From: Candidatus Bathyanammoxibius amoris
GTDB taxonomy: Bacteria > Planctomycetota > Brocadiia > Brocadiales > Bathyanammoxibiaceae
DNA: 64,000 bases
Direction of reading: 5' to 3'
Assembly: GCA_024451685.1 (NCBI GenBank)
Contig: JAMXCW010000003.1
Coordinates: 62,001-126,000, forward strand
The translations under genes were made by a program, and so were the position numbers. Shown piece after piece: positions 16,952 through 26,608 of this stretch. The notes beneath the pieces are model-generated. The model was given only the letters and a program-made list of their open reading frames with translations, was not told where the DNA came from and did no database searches. The first letter of the stretch is position 1. Every line of letters begins with the position of its first letter.

Positions 16952-17350
16952 ATGAAGTTATATTTTGTCTATTCTCTTCAATTTACGGCCATCCTCTTAT
17001 GGGGTGTCTTCCTGTCGTCCTGCAGCCAGTACGTGGTCCCCAGAGACGTTGTAGGCCCCGCGTACATCGAGGTGAGCCCGCATGAGATTATAGCAAGCGG
17101 TGGGTCGTTCCAGACCATATGGGTTAAGGTGCTGGACGCTGGGCGTAATCCAGTTCCTGAGGTACAGGTTCATGCAAGAAGTGACACGCCGGCCCGGGTT
17201 ATGGTAAGCCCGGAACGTTTATTGACAAACGGGGAAGGAGTAGCGGTGTTCACCGCGAGCGGAATAAGCCGTTTTCCGGGTACGGCTCACATCATCTTTG
17301 ATGCTGAGGGGCTCTCTGCCAGCGTGAAAACTGATTTTCTTGTGTGGTAG
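16952..17350 (+). CDS. small lipoprotein with Ig-like (Big_1-type) domain
   Basis: 132 aa from the ATG at 16952 (a GTG at 16943 is equally possible). The signal ends in LSSC. The mature part is one Ig-like repeat with the invasin/intimin pattern: GGSFQTIWVKVLDAGRNPVPEVQVHA, then TNGEGVAVFTAS and GTAHIIFDAEGLSAS. Probably a surface or periplasmic adhesin-like or structural protein. Function unknown. It converges with trmD, leaving only 12 bp between the stops. Confidence 0.65.
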   Translation: MKLYFVYSLQFTAILLWGVFLSSCSQYVVPRDVVGPAYIEVSPHEIIASGGSFQTIWVKVLDAGRNPVPEVQVHARSDTPARVMVSPERLLTNGEGVAVFTASGISRFPGTAHIIFDAEGLSASVKTDFLVW

Positions 17351-17362
17351 ATGGCTGGCCGG

Positions 17363-18070
17363 TTATCGCGATGTAGTTTCCCGGTTCAAGTCTTTTCGGA
17401 ATAAATCAGGTCTCTTTGTGCGCGTACGTTCTCTGGCCTGCTCCTCACGCCAGCGCTGTATCTTCTCATGATGTCCTGAAAAAAGCACGTCAGGCACCTT
17501 CTGGCCCCTGAACTCTCTCGGTCTGGTGTATTGCGGGTGCTCCAGCAGATTATCGTTAAATGATTCAATCTCAGGCGAGTCTTCGTCGCCCAGTACCCCG
17601 GGTATCAGCCGTACCACCGAGTCAATCACTGCCATCGCGGGAACTTCGCCCCCGCTCAGTATATAATCACCGATAGATATCTCCAGGAAGTCAAAGCCCT
17701 GCCTTATCCTCTCGTCAAACCCCTCGTAGTGTCCGCAGACCAGCATGAGCCGGGTTTCTTCGGAGAGTGCTTTTGCATCAGGCTGAGAGAATTTTTTACC
17801 CTGGGGTGTAAGCAACACCTTTCTGGCAGGTTCGCTGGACGCCTGTTCCACCGCCTCGATAGCCCTGAAAACAGGCTCGGGCATCATCACCATACCGGGC
17901 CCTCCCCCGTACGGCCTGTCGTCCACCTTCTTGTGTTTATCCAGCGTGTAGTCCCTGATGTTCCAGAGATGATAACTTACCAGGCCATTTTCCTGTGCGA
18001 GCCTGAGTATACTGTGCCCCAGGACACCACGAAACATCTCCGGAAACAGGGTTAAAATGTCAATGCGCAT
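17363..18070 (-). CDS. trmD: tRNA (guanine-N1)-methyltransferase
   Basis: Methylates G37 of tRNAs to prevent frameshifting. 235 aa. The SPOUT knot motifs are clear: GGGPGMVMMPEP, LVCGHYEGFDERI and EISIGDYILSGGE, with HPQYTRPREF near the C-terminus. It lies 22 bp downstream of rpsP in the usual ffh-rpsP-trmD order. The expected rplS does not follow. Confidence 0.96.
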   Translation of the reverse strand: MRIDILTLFPEMFRGVLGHSILRLAQENGLVSYHLWNIRDYTLDKHKKVDDRPYGGGPGMVMMPEPVFRAIEAVEQASSEPARKVLLTPQGKKFSQPDAKALSEETRLMLVCGHYEGFDERIRQGFDFLEISIGDYILSGGEVPAMAVIDSVVRLIPGVLGDEDSPEIESFNDNLLEHPQYTRPREFRGQKVPDVLFSGHHEKIQRWREEQARERTRTKRPDLFRKDLNRETTSR

Positions 18071-18092
18071 TTTAGAACCGGCGTTTGTGGTT

Positions 18093-18362
18093 TTAGGAGC
18101 CGAGCTTTATTTTGCTGCGGGAGATACCGTGCCTCTTCAGGATGACGGCAACCTTCTCCGTGGGTTGCGCCCCCACGCTCAGCCAGTACTCAATCCGCTC
18201 CTTTTTGAGTACTTCCCTCTTCTCGATGTCCTTTTCCAGTGGGTCGTAATGGCCCACTTCTTCAATGGCCCTTCCGTCCCTCTCTTCGCGGGCATCAAAG
18301 ATGCCTATCCTGAAAAAGGGCCTGTTCCTGCGGCCCATCCTCTTCATCCTGATTCTTACCAC
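18093..18362 (-). CDS. rpsP: 30S ribosomal protein S16
   Basis: 89 aa. Starts MVRIRMKRMGRRNRPFFRI and contains VGHYDPL, then EYWLSVGAQPTEKV, the standard S16 signatures. Assembly protein of the 30S body. Located between ffh and trmD with 19-22 bp spacers, clearly one operon. Confidence 0.97.
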   Translation of the reverse strand: MVRIRMKRMGRRNRPFFRIGIFDAREERDGRAIEEVGHYDPLEKDIEKREVLKKERIEYWLSVGAQPTEKVAVILKRHGISRSKIKLGS

Positions 18363-18381
18363 TTCGTTCCTCCTTGGTTAA

Positions 18382-19731
18382 TTATCCCTTTTTACCTCTT
18401 CCAAAGACTGTTGGAAGACCCATCTTGGGCATGCCCATCCGCATTGGGCCGCCGGTGACCTGCTTCAGCATCTTCTTCACGAACTTGAACTGTTTGAGGA
18501 GCTGGTTCACGTCTTGAATGGTGGTGCCGCTGCCCCGGGCGATTCTCGCCCTGCGGTTCCCCCCGATGATGTCGGGTTTCAGCCTTTCCGGCCGGGTCAT
18601 GGAACGCATTATCGCCTCTATCCTGTTCATCTGGCGGTCATCTACGTCAAGTCCGTCGAGCTTACCGCCCATCCCCGGTATCATGCCGATAATCTCCTGC
18701 AGCGGGCCCATTTTTTTTATCTGCTGAAGCTGGTCCATAAAGTCCTCAATCGTGAGGGCGTCGTCCTTTATCTTTCTGGCAAAGTCCTTTGCCTTTTCCT
18801 CGTCCGTCACCGCCTGGGCCTTTTCGACCAGGGTTACCACGTCACCCATGCCGAGGATCCTGGAGGCCATGCGGTCCGGGTAAAACTCTTCCAACCTGTC
18901 AAGTTTTTCACCGACGCCCACAAACTTTATAGGCTTCCCGGTGACGGCCTTGATGGAGAGCGCCGCCCCGCCGCGCGTGTCGCCGTCGAGCTTTGTCAGT
19001 ATGACGCCGTCAAACTCGAGGCTAGAGTCGAACTCCTTGGCGCTGTTGACTGCGTCCTGACCCGTCATGGCGTCACACACGAAGTAGATATGGTCGGGCT
19101 CAAGCCTGTCTCTGATTTCCTGCAGTTCGTCCATCAGCTCCTCGTCTATGTGGAGCCGGCCGGCGGTATCCACCAAGATTACGTCCAGGGAGTTGTCTCT
19201 GGCATAATCAACCGCCTTCTGGCATATTGCTATTGGCTGCGCGGAGTCCTCGGAATACACGGGTACGCCCAACTGCTTTCCCAGCACCTTTAATTGTTTT
19301 ATGGCGGCGGGTCTTTTCACGTCGGCGGCCACCATAAGCGGTTTTCTGCCCCTGGACGTTACCAGTTGCGCCAGTTTCGCCGTGGTTGTGGTCTTACCGC
19401 CGCCCTGAAGGCCCACCAGCATCACCACCGTCGGGCCGCCTTCCTTAAAGGTCAGCGTGGGGCCCACGGGACCCATTATGTTCACAAGCTCGTTATGGAT
19501 TATCTTTACTATCTGCTGACCGGGCGTGACGCTCCGTATGACCTCCTCACCCTCGGCCTTCTCAGAGACGCGTTTAATGAAATCTTTTACCACGCGGTAG
19601 TTGACGTCGGCCTCAAGCAGGGCCGTTCTTACTTCACGGAGGCCGTCCCTGATATTTTCCTTTGACAACCGCCCCCTTCCGCGGAGCTTGTCAAATATAC
19701 TCCCTAATGTGTTGTTGATAGATTCAAACAT
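18382..19731 (-). CDS. ffh: signal recognition particle protein Ffh
   Basis: GTPase that binds signal sequences and SRP RNA for co-translational targeting. 449 aa from the ATG at 19731; a longer reading frame begins at 19776 but adds residues without family similarity. NG domain: GLQGGGKTTTTAKLA, DTAGRL, TKLDGDTRGGAALS. The M domain has GPLQEIIGMIPGMGG and the RNA-binding helix around GSGTTIQDVNQLLKQF, followed by a Met-rich tail (GMPKMGLP). First gene of the ffh-rpsP-trmD cluster. The 150-bp gap to murA may hold its promoter. Confidence 0.96.
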   Translation of the reverse strand: MFESINNTLGSIFDKLRGRGRLSKENIRDGLREVRTALLEADVNYRVVKDFIKRVSEKAEGEEVIRSVTPGQQIVKIIHNELVNIMGPVGPTLTFKEGGPTVVMLVGLQGGGKTTTTAKLAQLVTSRGRKPLMVAADVKRPAAIKQLKVLGKQLGVPVYSEDSAQPIAICQKAVDYARDNSLDVILVDTAGRLHIDEELMDELQEIRDRLEPDHIYFVCDAMTGQDAVNSAKEFDSSLEFDGVILTKLDGDTRGGAALSIKAVTGKPIKFVGVGEKLDRLEEFYPDRMASRILGMGDVVTLVEKAQAVTDEEKAKDFARKIKDDALTIEDFMDQLQQIKKMGPLQEIIGMIPGMGGKLDGLDVDDRQMNRIEAIMRSMTRPERLKPDIIGGNRRARIARGSGTTIQDVNQLLKQFKFVKKMLKQVTGGPMRMGMPKMGLPTVFGRGKKG

Positions 19732-19881
19732 GATATACCTGTTACCCCTGCAAAATCTCAATACCTGCCTGTACACAGGTCACAACGCTAACCCATTATA
19801 CATAACCGACTTGTGTGGCACAACCCTAAAAGACTTGCTTTAGCGCAGACACTACTTTTAGCAGCATAATTGCAGTATTTG

Positions 19882-21171
19882 CTAATATTGCTTACTGTCT
19901 GCTACGCGTTTGATTTTTGCCCCCAGTGTGGTGAGGCGTTCTTCGAGACGTTCGTAGCCGCGGTCGAGGTGGTAGATGCTGAGTACCTCTGTGGTGCCGC
20001 CCGCTGCAAGCCCTGCCACAACTAGACTGGCGGCGGCCCTCAGGTCTGAGGGTACGACCTGTGCCGCGGAAAGATGGGGAACCCCGTGCACGATTGCGCT
20101 GGGGCCTTCCTTCTGGATGTTGGCGCCCATCCTGTTAAGCTCGGCTATGTGCATGAACCTGTCCGGGAACACCTTCTCGGTGATAACGCTCGTTCCCTTC
20201 GCAATACTAAGCAGCGACATAAACTGGGGCTGCAGGTCTGTGGGGATTCCGGGGTAGGCCGAGGTAGTGACGACCGACGCCGCCAGGGACCCGCCTTTCA
20301 CGCGGCAGCTGCTGGAATCCGTACTGGCATCCACGCCTATCTCTCTCAGTTTGTCCATCACTGCGCTTAGATGGTCGGGCTGGAGGTTCTCTACGGTTAC
20401 GTCTCCTCCGGTGATGGCGCCGGCGATAAGGAGTGTGCCAGCCTCTATCCTGTCGGGTATGATATGATGCTTGACGGGTTTCAGCTCTTTTACGCCGTCT
20501 ATCACTATGCGGTTTGTGCCCACACCGTGTATCTTTGCGCCGGCCTGCACCAGGAACTTTGCCAGGTCCTGTACCTCCGGCTCGCGGGCGGCACTCTCTA
20601 TGATCGTCGTACCCTCTGCCAGTGTGGCGGCCATCATGACGTTGCAGGTGCCAAGTACGGTGGGGCCGTTGGGTCCGCCCAGATATATTTCCGTCCCTTT
20701 GAGCCGCGAGGTATATGCCACGACATAGCCGTCTTTTAAGGATATTTCAGCGCCCATGGCACGAAGGCCCTTGAGGTGGAGGTCTATGGGCCGCTGTCCT
20801 ATGACACAGCCTCCGGGGAGTGCGACCCTTGCGGCACCGCGCCGGGTAAGAAGCGGGCCCAGGACGCAGATCGAGCCCCGCATCTCGTTCACAAGTTCGT
20901 AAGGGGCGGTTACCCTGTCGACCTCTACCGTGCCTACCTCTACAGAACCATCTTTATGATGCTCTACCTTGAGGCCCAGATGGGGCAGTATCTGCTCCAT
21001 AATGCCGACGTCTGTCAGCTTGGGGACGGCCTTTATGTGGGAGGCTCCCTTCGTCAATATACAGGCCGCCAGGATCGGCAGGGCCGCGTTCTTCGCCCCG
21101 TTAACGCCTATATTGCCCTCGAGACGATGCCCGCCTTCGATTACTATCTTTTCGCTAACTAGATCTAGCAA
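19882..21171 (-). CDS. murA: UDP-N-acetylglucosamine 1-carboxyvinyltransferase
   Basis: First committed step of peptidoglycan synthesis, transferring enolpyruvate from PEP. 429 aa. GGHRLEGNIGVNGAKNAALP at the N-terminus holds the catalytic Lys. The active-site Cys122 lies in PGGCVIGQRPIDLH, so the enzyme should be fosfomycin-sensitive in principle. The C-terminal TEVLSIYHLDRGYERLEERL is typical. The start overlaps the end of prmC by 17 bp, which argues for translational coupling. Its presence shows peptidoglycan capacity. Confidence 0.96.
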   Translation of the reverse strand: MLDLVSEKIVIEGGHRLEGNIGVNGAKNAALPILAACILTKGASHIKAVPKLTDVGIMEQILPHLGLKVEHHKDGSVEVGTVEVDRVTAPYELVNEMRGSICVLGPLLTRRGAARVALPGGCVIGQRPIDLHLKGLRAMGAEISLKDGYVVAYTSRLKGTEIYLGGPNGPTVLGTCNVMMAATLAEGTTIIESAAREPEVQDLAKFLVQAGAKIHGVGTNRIVIDGVKELKPVKHHIIPDRIEAGTLLIAGAITGGDVTVENLQPDHLSAVMDKLREIGVDASTDSSSCRVKGGSLAASVVTTSAYPGIPTDLQPQFMSLLSIAKGTSVITEKVFPDRFMHIAELNRMGANIQKEGPSAIVHGVPHLSAAQVVPSDLRAAASLVVAGLAAGGTTEVLSIYHLDRGYERLEERLTTLGAKIKRVADSKQY

Positions 21172-22072
21172 TTATTACACGCTCTGTATGATTGAGGTCC
21201 TTAACGGTATTCATGTCCCTGAAATGTCCGTTCTTGTATATAAGGTCTTTTACCGGGGCGGCCTGACCTTCTCCCAGTTCCATAATGAGCCAGCCGCCGG
21301 GCCTTAGCCACCTGTGGGCGCCGGCTGCTATTGCCCGGTAGCACTGAAGCCCGTCTGCGCCCGCGACCAGTGCCCCCGGGTCTTCATAATCCCTTATCTC
21401 CGGCTGGAGTCCTTCAAACTCGCCTTCGGGCACGTAGGGCGGATTGGATACAAGAAAATCAACCTGCCCCTCCAGCCCGAGTCTTTGAAAGGCGTCGTAG
21501 AGCGAGCCTCTATGAAAAGATATCCTGTCCTCCACGGCGTGTCTCCTGGCGTTGAGCCTTGCCAGCTTCAGGGCCTTGGGAGATATGTCGGACGCATAGA
21601 CCAACAGGTCCGCGGCATCCCGGAGGCCTGCGGCGATGGATACGGCTATGTTGCCGGAGCCCGTACCGATGTCAATTATCCTCAGCTTCTGCCGGGTGTC
21701 AGCCCTTTCCAGGACGGCCTCTACGAGCAGTTCAGTCTCTGGCCTTGGGACTAATATACCCTTTTTTATCAGAAAATCCAGGGACATGAATTCCACATGT
21801 CCGGTAATGTATTGTAGTGGTATACGGCGAGCCCTTCGGGCGAGGAGTTTGCGGAAGCGCTTCAGGTCTCCGGTCTCAACGGGTTCTGTTAGCCTTGTAT
21901 AGAGTTGGGAACGGGAGACGTCCAATATCGTCGCCAGCAGCACCTCGGCGTCCAGGCGGGGTGAATCCACACCTGAATTGCGCAGCACAGTCGTGGCGTC
22001 AGCAAGGACATTTTGAAGGCTTGTTGACGGCTTTTCAGTCTTTTTCTTCTGAATAAGCAGAGGATGGCCCAC
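21155..22072 (-). CDS. prmC: release factor glutamine methyltransferase
   Basis: N5-methylates the Gln of the GGQ motif in release factors; its substrate RF1 is encoded just upstream at 22192-23283. 305 aa. The N-terminal helical domain is followed by YITGHVEFMSLDF and PRPETELLVEAVL, SAM motif DIGTGSGNIAVSIA and the substrate motif SNPPYVPEGE. The first 17 residues (KKKTEK) look like an unconserved tail, so a later start is possible. Confidence 0.94.
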   Translation of the reverse strand: MGHPLLIQKKKTEKPSTSLQNVLADATTVLRNSGVDSPRLDAEVLLATILDVSRSQLYTRLTEPVETGDLKRFRKLLARRARRIPLQYITGHVEFMSLDFLIKKGILVPRPETELLVEAVLERADTRQKLRIIDIGTGSGNIAVSIAAGLRDAADLLVYASDISPKALKLARLNARRHAVEDRISFHRGSLYDAFQRLGLEGQVDFLVSNPPYVPEGEFEGLQPEIRDYEDPGALVAGADGLQCYRAIAAGAHRWLRPGGWLIMELGEGQAAPVKDLIYKNGHFRDMNTVKDLNHTERVIIARSS

Positions 22073-22191
22073 GTTGACAGAACTGTACAGGGTGATAAAA
22101 AGATTGCCGGGAAAACGGGTACAACAACTTTATTCCGGGTGGGTTGAGGGTTTTATTTTCCACGTGTTACGCTGGGATTACTTGCCGGAGT

Positions 22192-23283
22192 TTATATGGT
22201 GGTTGCCAACTGCCTTAGCTGTTCCTCCTTTTCGTACGCCAGGAGTTTCTCTACAAGTTCGCCCATCTGGCCGAGCATCACGTTCTCAAGGTCGTAGAGC
22301 GTGAAATTTATCCTGTGGTCAGTGACCCTGTTCTGGGGATAATTATAGGTCCTTATCTTTTCGCTCCTGTCGCCGGTACCTATCTGCACCCGGCGGGTCT
22401 GTTCCCTGGCGGACCTCTGTTGTTCCTCGGTGTGCTCGTGGAGACGGCTTCTCAGGATGCGGAGGGCCTTTGCCCTGTTCTTATGCTGGGACTTTTCGTC
22501 CTGGCATCTGACGGTTATGCCCGTGGGGATATGGGTCATCCTGACGGCAGAGCTGGTCTTGTTTACCTTCTGGCCGCCGGGCCCGGACGACCTCATGGTC
22601 TCAACCTTCAGGTCTTTCGGGTCTATGTTTATCTCCACGTCCTCTACCTCGGGCAATACGGCCACCGTGGCCGCAGATGTGTGAACCCTTCCCTGTGTCT
22701 CTGTTGTGGGCACCCTCTGGACGCGATGTGTCCCGCTCTCGTGGCGCAGCTTCTGGTAAACCCCCGGACCGGTTACTGAAAAAATTATTTCTTTGAAACC
22801 GCCTAAATCAGTGGGACTGCTGTCAAACACCTCTACCTTCCAGCCGGAGACCTCGGCGTATCTGGAGTACATTTTGAACAGGTCCGCGGCGAACAGTGCG
22901 GCCTCGTCACCGCCGGTGCCGGCGCGGACCTCCACTATCACCCCCTTGTGGCTGGTACTCTCCTGAGAAAGAAGAAGTTTCTTTATCTCCTCAACCAGCC
23001 TTTCTTCCTCCGTTTCAAGCGTTTTTAGCTCGTCTTCAGCCAGGAGCTTCAGCTCTGCGTCGCCTGCGTTTTCGGACAGGACCTTTCCGGCCTCTTCTTT
23101 ACGTTTGAGGGTCTCCTGCCACTGGACGTACTTTCCAACTATCCTGGAGAGGCTCCCGCGCTCCTTCATGTAGGCGCTGTATTTAGCCGGATTCGACATG
23201 ACGGCCGGGTCTGACACCAGTTCCTCCAGGTGCTTAAACCTGTCGTGCATGGAGCTTAATTTTTGCAGTAATACTTCGTACAT
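22192..23283 (-). CDS. prfA: peptide chain release factor 1
   Basis: Recognises UAA and UAG stop codons. 363 aa. [23 protein letters not shown] carries the PxT-type codon-recognition motif of RF1 (not the SPF of RF2). [20 protein letters not shown] carries the GGQ peptidyl-hydrolysis motif. The C-terminus has [15 protein letters not shown]. Co-directional with rpmE upstream and prmC downstream, a widespread order. RF2, not seen here, would be the factor competing with Sec at UGA. Confidence 0.97.
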   Translation of the reverse strand: MYEVLLQKLSSMHDRFKHLEELVSDPAVMSNPAKYSAYMKERGSLSRIVGKYVQWQETLKRKEEAGKVLSENAGDAELKLLAEDELKTLETEEERLVEEIKKLLLSQESTSHKGVIVEVRAGTGGDEAALFAADLFKMYSRYAEVSGWKVEVFDSSPTDLGGFKEIIFSVTGPGVYQKLRHESGTHRVQRVPTTETQGRVHTSAATVAVLPEVEDVEINIDPKDLKVETMRSSGPGGQKVNKTSSAVRMTHIPTGITVRCQDEKSQHKNRAKALRILRSRLHEHTEEQQRSAREQTRRVQIGTGDRSEKIRTYNYPQNRVTDHRINFTLYDLENVMLGQMGELVEKLLAYEKEEQLRQLATTI

Positions 23284-23299
23284 GATGTTCGGTCTTTAT

Positions 23300-23554
23300 T
23301 TATGTTGCTTCTGCTTTGCCTGTTTCCGCGGCCTCCGGGGCTGCCTCGGCCTTCTCCTTTATTTTATACCTGCGCTTGAACCTCTCCACCTTGCCCGTGG
23401 TGTCTACCAGCTTCTGTTTACCGGTGTAAAAGGGATGGCATTTGGAGCAGATCTCTACCACTATTTTGGGCTTCGTAGAGCGGGTCTTAAACGTTTCGCC
23501 GCAGCCACAGAGTACGGTTGTCTCTATGTACTCTGGATGAATATTTTCCTTCAT
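23300..23554 (-). CDS. rpmE: 50S ribosomal protein L31 (zinc form)
   Basis: 84 aa. MKENIHPEY start, then [13 protein letters not shown] and [25 protein letters not shown]. The Cys residues (CGC and CSKC) are the zinc-binding C+ type. A charged Ala/Glu tail of about 20 residues extends beyond the usual end. 16 bp upstream of prfA. AT-rich sequence just ahead (23587-23625) probably contains the promoter. Confidence 0.95.
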   Translation of the reverse strand: MKENIHPEYIETTVLCGCGETFKTRSTKPKIVVEICSKCHPFYTGKQKLVDTTGKVERFKRRYKIKEKAEAAPEAAETGKAEAT

Positions 23555-23646
23555 CTGTCTTTCCTCAGGTCAAAAGTTCATTTTAGCAAAATATACTATA
23601 CCGGGCAATATGCAAATGGCGCAAATTGTCTTTGGTCTTGTGTTTG

Positions 23647-25146
23647 TCATAGTGTGCCCTGCGACAAGTGGCTTTTCAGCCTCTCAAGCATAGCTTCTTC
23701 GCCTCCCCAGACCCCGAACATTTGCAGGTGTACCAGGAGCCGGCTGCCTGTCGGCCTCTTTTCCACGACGTAGCTGGCCCGGCACCACCTGCCCCACGCG
23801 CGGAACAACATCGCAAAGAAGAGTACGGGGACCGCTATCCAGAGTAAGGGGACGCCCGGGTCGTGGCGGTAGCTGAGCACGGTTCCCGCACGGATGTTTT
23901 CAATTCTAAGTCTCGTGCCCTTTACGTCCACGCCTCTGCCCTGTATGAGCTTAAAGACTTCCGGCATGGGTTTCTCCTCTTTTGTCTCACCTTCCTCTTG
24001 TTCCGGCTCGGTCGGCGTGTATGCAAACTTGACAAAAGGTTCAAGTAAACACTTGCTCCCGTCGTTGAGGTACAGACTACCGGCAATGACCTGCATAGTC
24101 TCAAACTCACCTTCTATACCGGGAATGGTGTATTTGCCCTCATCATCCCCCTGCTCTTCTATTTTTTCATCGCCGGCGTAGAGGTCAAACTTGTAGTCAT
24201 ATGCACTCTGGTATAAGACCAGTCCCCTGTAATGCAGTGGCGTGTTTACCTTGATAAGCGGCTCCTGTACGGGTACACCATGTTCAGATATGACTAAATG
24301 ACTTGAGTATTCTATCGGGAAGTACCGGCCTTCCTTGTTGACAATGGACAGTCCCCCGGGACTGTAGACCTTCTTGAGTCTGGGTATAAGTCCCCTTCTG
24401 GGGAAACCCGTGGCAGACGGCCTCTGGACGTATTGTATAGAAAATTCTTTGAGGCCGAGCTCAAACTTTTCGTCCTCGGATATGATAAAGTCCTCTCCCC
24501 CTCCATACCATTCGTTCCACCAGGTGTCGGTGGAGACCGTGGCTACTTTAACGGGTGCACCGGGAAAGATGGTCAACTCGCTTTCAAAGGCGAAAAGAAA
24601 GGTTATGACAGCCCCGATGATTGTCAGAAGCACTGAGACGTGAAAGGCGAGGGAGAGCCAGATGTAGTGGATAAACCCCTGTTCGCAGACCCCTCCGGAG
24701 TATACGTCTTCACCGCGGATAGTGGAGGGTTTCTTGAGAAACATGCGATGACGGAAGAAGGTTTCGACCTTTGTGGAGGTCTCTTCTGGCGAGCAGGGCA
24801 GTTCCAGGTCAAGGGCGTTCCTGTGGGCGGCTAAGGTGGTGGGCGCCAGTTGGGCGGGCCGCCTTGTCCTCATCATCCATTTCAGACGCTTGTAGGTGCA
24901 CAGACCGAGGCTGAGGAAGAAGAGCCCTACCGTGGTGAGAAACCAGGGTCCTGAATATACGTTTAAAAGGTCAAAGGTTACGATAATCTGACGGACAACG
25001 CCGGTGACCTTTATCTGCTCATAATCCCCGCCGTAGGGGAGGACGTTACCCACAAAGAAAAACAGCATCAGCATACCAAAGAGCACGACGGTGGTCTTTG
25101 TAGACGTCAGTACACCATAAAGATATTCAAGGATTTTTGTAACCAT
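23647..25146 (-). CDS. ccsB: cytochrome c biogenesis protein CcsB/ResB
   Basis: 499-aa membrane protein of system II cytochrome c maturation; with CcsA it exports haem and presents it with reduced CxxCH thiols outside the membrane. Three N-terminal hydrophobic segments (about 15-35, 65-85 and 165-190), a large periplasmic loop with LHYRGLVLYQSAYDYKF, typical of ResB, and a final transmembrane helix (VPLLWIAVPVLFFAMLF). It lies 63 bp downstream of ccsA. The periplasmic domain contains an acidic stretch (EPEQEEGETKEEK) not usual in the family. Confidence 0.88.
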   Translation of the reverse strand: MVTKILEYLYGVLTSTKTTVVLFGMLMLFFFVGNVLPYGGDYEQIKVTGVVRQIIVTFDLLNVYSGPWFLTTVGLFFLSLGLCTYKRLKWMMRTRRPAQLAPTTLAAHRNALDLELPCSPEETSTKVETFFRHRMFLKKPSTIRGEDVYSGGVCEQGFIHYIWLSLAFHVSVLLTIIGAVITFLFAFESELTIFPGAPVKVATVSTDTWWNEWYGGGEDFIISEDEKFELGLKEFSIQYVQRPSATGFPRRGLIPRLKKVYSPGGLSIVNKEGRYFPIEYSSHLVISEHGVPVQEPLIKVNTPLHYRGLVLYQSAYDYKFDLYAGDEKIEEQGDDEGKYTIPGIEGEFETMQVIAGSLYLNDGSKCLLEPFVKFAYTPTEPEQEEGETKEEKPMPEVFKLIQGRGVDVKGTRLRIENIRAGTVLSYRHDPGVPLLWIAVPVLFFAMLFRAWGRWCRASYVVEKRPTGSRLLVHLQMFGVWGGEEAMLERLKSHLSQGTL

Positions 25147-25209
25147 AAGTGTGTTAATTGAGCCTTTATTGCAGAGTGACAGGCTTAAACAGGATAGTCT
25201 GGCAGACCC

Positions 25210-26097
25210 CTAATAGGCGTGCATACTGTAAAGCCCGAAGAGCCGGGTCAGAAACCCTGAACCCATGAAGGTAATAAGCATGGAGACAAAACCCATCAGA
25301 CAAAAGGCGGAGCCCCAGCCCTCGCGCCATTTCGGTATAGACATGGCATGCAGATACATCCCGAAGGCCGTCCAGGTGATAAGCGACAGTATCTCAAACG
25401 GGTCCCATGACCAGTATCTCCCCCAGGCGGCGCCGGCCCAGGCCGCGCCGGAGATTATGCCGAAGGTAAGGAGCGGGAACCCCAGGAGTATCAGCTTGTA
25501 GGACAGCCCGTGAAACCTCGGCACGTCCCGCGTGGGCAGCCCGAAATTCTCCCACGACCTTTTCTCAGAGCTTAGGCGCTTTATAATGACATACGAAAGT
25601 TCTACCGAGCAGCCCACCACGAACACGGCATATGCGCCAAAGGCGATAAGGACGTGCCAGAAGTACCAGGGGCTCTGAAGCGCGGGCGGTAGAGGCGTTA
25701 TTACGGGGTTGTATTTGTTTATGGCCAGGAATAGGGCGGCTATCGAGAGTATTGTTACGAATATGCCCGGCATCGAAAGTTCTTGCCACCTGCGTCTTAT
25801 GTAAAGATAGGTGATGGTGTTGCACCAGGCGAACCAGGACAGGCACTCGTATTTGTTTTGTACAGGTGGTTTGCCCTGTTCGACCCATCGTATGAGTATG
25901 AGCAGGGTGTGGCCAAGGACGGCCAGGTAGAGAAGGCTGGTGGCCATCCTGCCGATGCTGAAATTTTTGTAGAATACGCTGACGCCGAACTGGGCTATAT
26001 GCAGCAGGCAGCTCAGCACGTAAAGCGTTATGACTACAAAGAATATCCTCAGTTCCATGGTGAGGAGGGTGCTCTCGGTGGTAAGTACCTGTTCCAT
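25210..26097 (-). CDS. ccsA: cytochrome c biogenesis protein CcsA/ResC
   Basis: Haem-handling partner of CcsB. 295 aa, multi-pass (about eight hydrophobic segments). The tryptophan-rich haem signature is GAAWGRYWSWDPFE, and the conserved external His residues are in YFWHVLIAFG and FGMYLHAMS. The gene pair fits the several CxxCH proteins in the window (P460-like, c'-like, tetrahaem). The gap upstream (26098-26608) should hold its promoter on the minus strand. Confidence 0.92.
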   Translation of the reverse strand: MEQVLTTESTLLTMELRIFFVVITLYVLSCLLHIAQFGVSVFYKNFSIGRMATSLLYLAVLGHTLLILIRWVEQGKPPVQNKYECLSWFAWCNTITYLYIRRRWQELSMPGIFVTILSIAALFLAINKYNPVITPLPPALQSPWYFWHVLIAFGAYAVFVVGCSVELSYVIIKRLSSEKRSWENFGLPTRDVPRFHGLSYKLILLGFPLLTFGIISGAAWAGAAWGRYWSWDPFEILSLITWTAFGMYLHAMSIPKWREGWGSAFCLMGFVSMLITFMGSGFLTRLFGLYSMHAY

Positions 26098-26608
26098 CTC
26101 TTTTACTACTCCGCAGCGCTGTAAAAGGCCAGAAAAATCTCTCTATCTATCTGTGAATGATAACCTTGGAATGGCTGGAAACATCGGTCGCACACTGACA
26201 AATGTACTCTATACAGCCAAAGGCCTTCATGCCGGCACGTCCGCATGGCTGAAGGCCGATAAAAAAATTCTATCAGTAAAGACTTGTGAATGCAACGGCA
26301 AATTATCGGGTGTTTTACGGAGGTTTTATTCCAGACTGGCGGGGACGTGTTATTTGCGGCGTGTGTGGACATCAGGCAACGGTTTTAGGGCCTCTCTTTA
26401 CCTCCTCAAAGAAGATTAGCCTTCGTTATCCCCCCGGAATGGCTAATTTTTTGGCTTGCATGTTAAATCACGTTGAATCCAGCCATTTACATTTTTGGAT
26501 AAGGTGGTAAATTCCAGGATAGATAGGTAATGGGCGGGGATAATATCTGTTTTTTATACTTAGACCTTTTGAAATCCGCCGAAGCGGCGGTAGCCGGGAG
26601 AAAGAGTG
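26098..26608. other. intergenic gap with two hairpins, no clear gene
   Basis: 511 bp between divergent ccsA and a small hypothetical gene. Contains a strong hairpin at 26222-26257 (GGCCTTCA / TGAAGGCC) and a terminator-like structure at 26415-26452. ORFs in this stretch overlap in several frames and resemble nothing I know. It could hold a small RNA or the remains of a gene on the plus strand. Confidence 0.4.
26415..26452 (+). terminator. intrinsic terminator without an obvious upstream gene
   Basis: Stem ATTAGCC / GGCTAAT (26415-26421 and 26441-26447), extended inward by TTC / GAA, and followed by a run of six T (26447-26452). Orientation is plus. No gene is visible upstream on that strand, so it either ends a non-coding transcript from 26100-26400 or acts as an attenuator for the gene at 26609. 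Confidence 0.6.

Noticed and set aside
19732-19881. 4.5S/SRP RNA gene next to ffh.
   Set aside because: The gap holds only a short ACCTG / CAGGT hairpin and lacks the GGAA tetraloop helix-8 signature.
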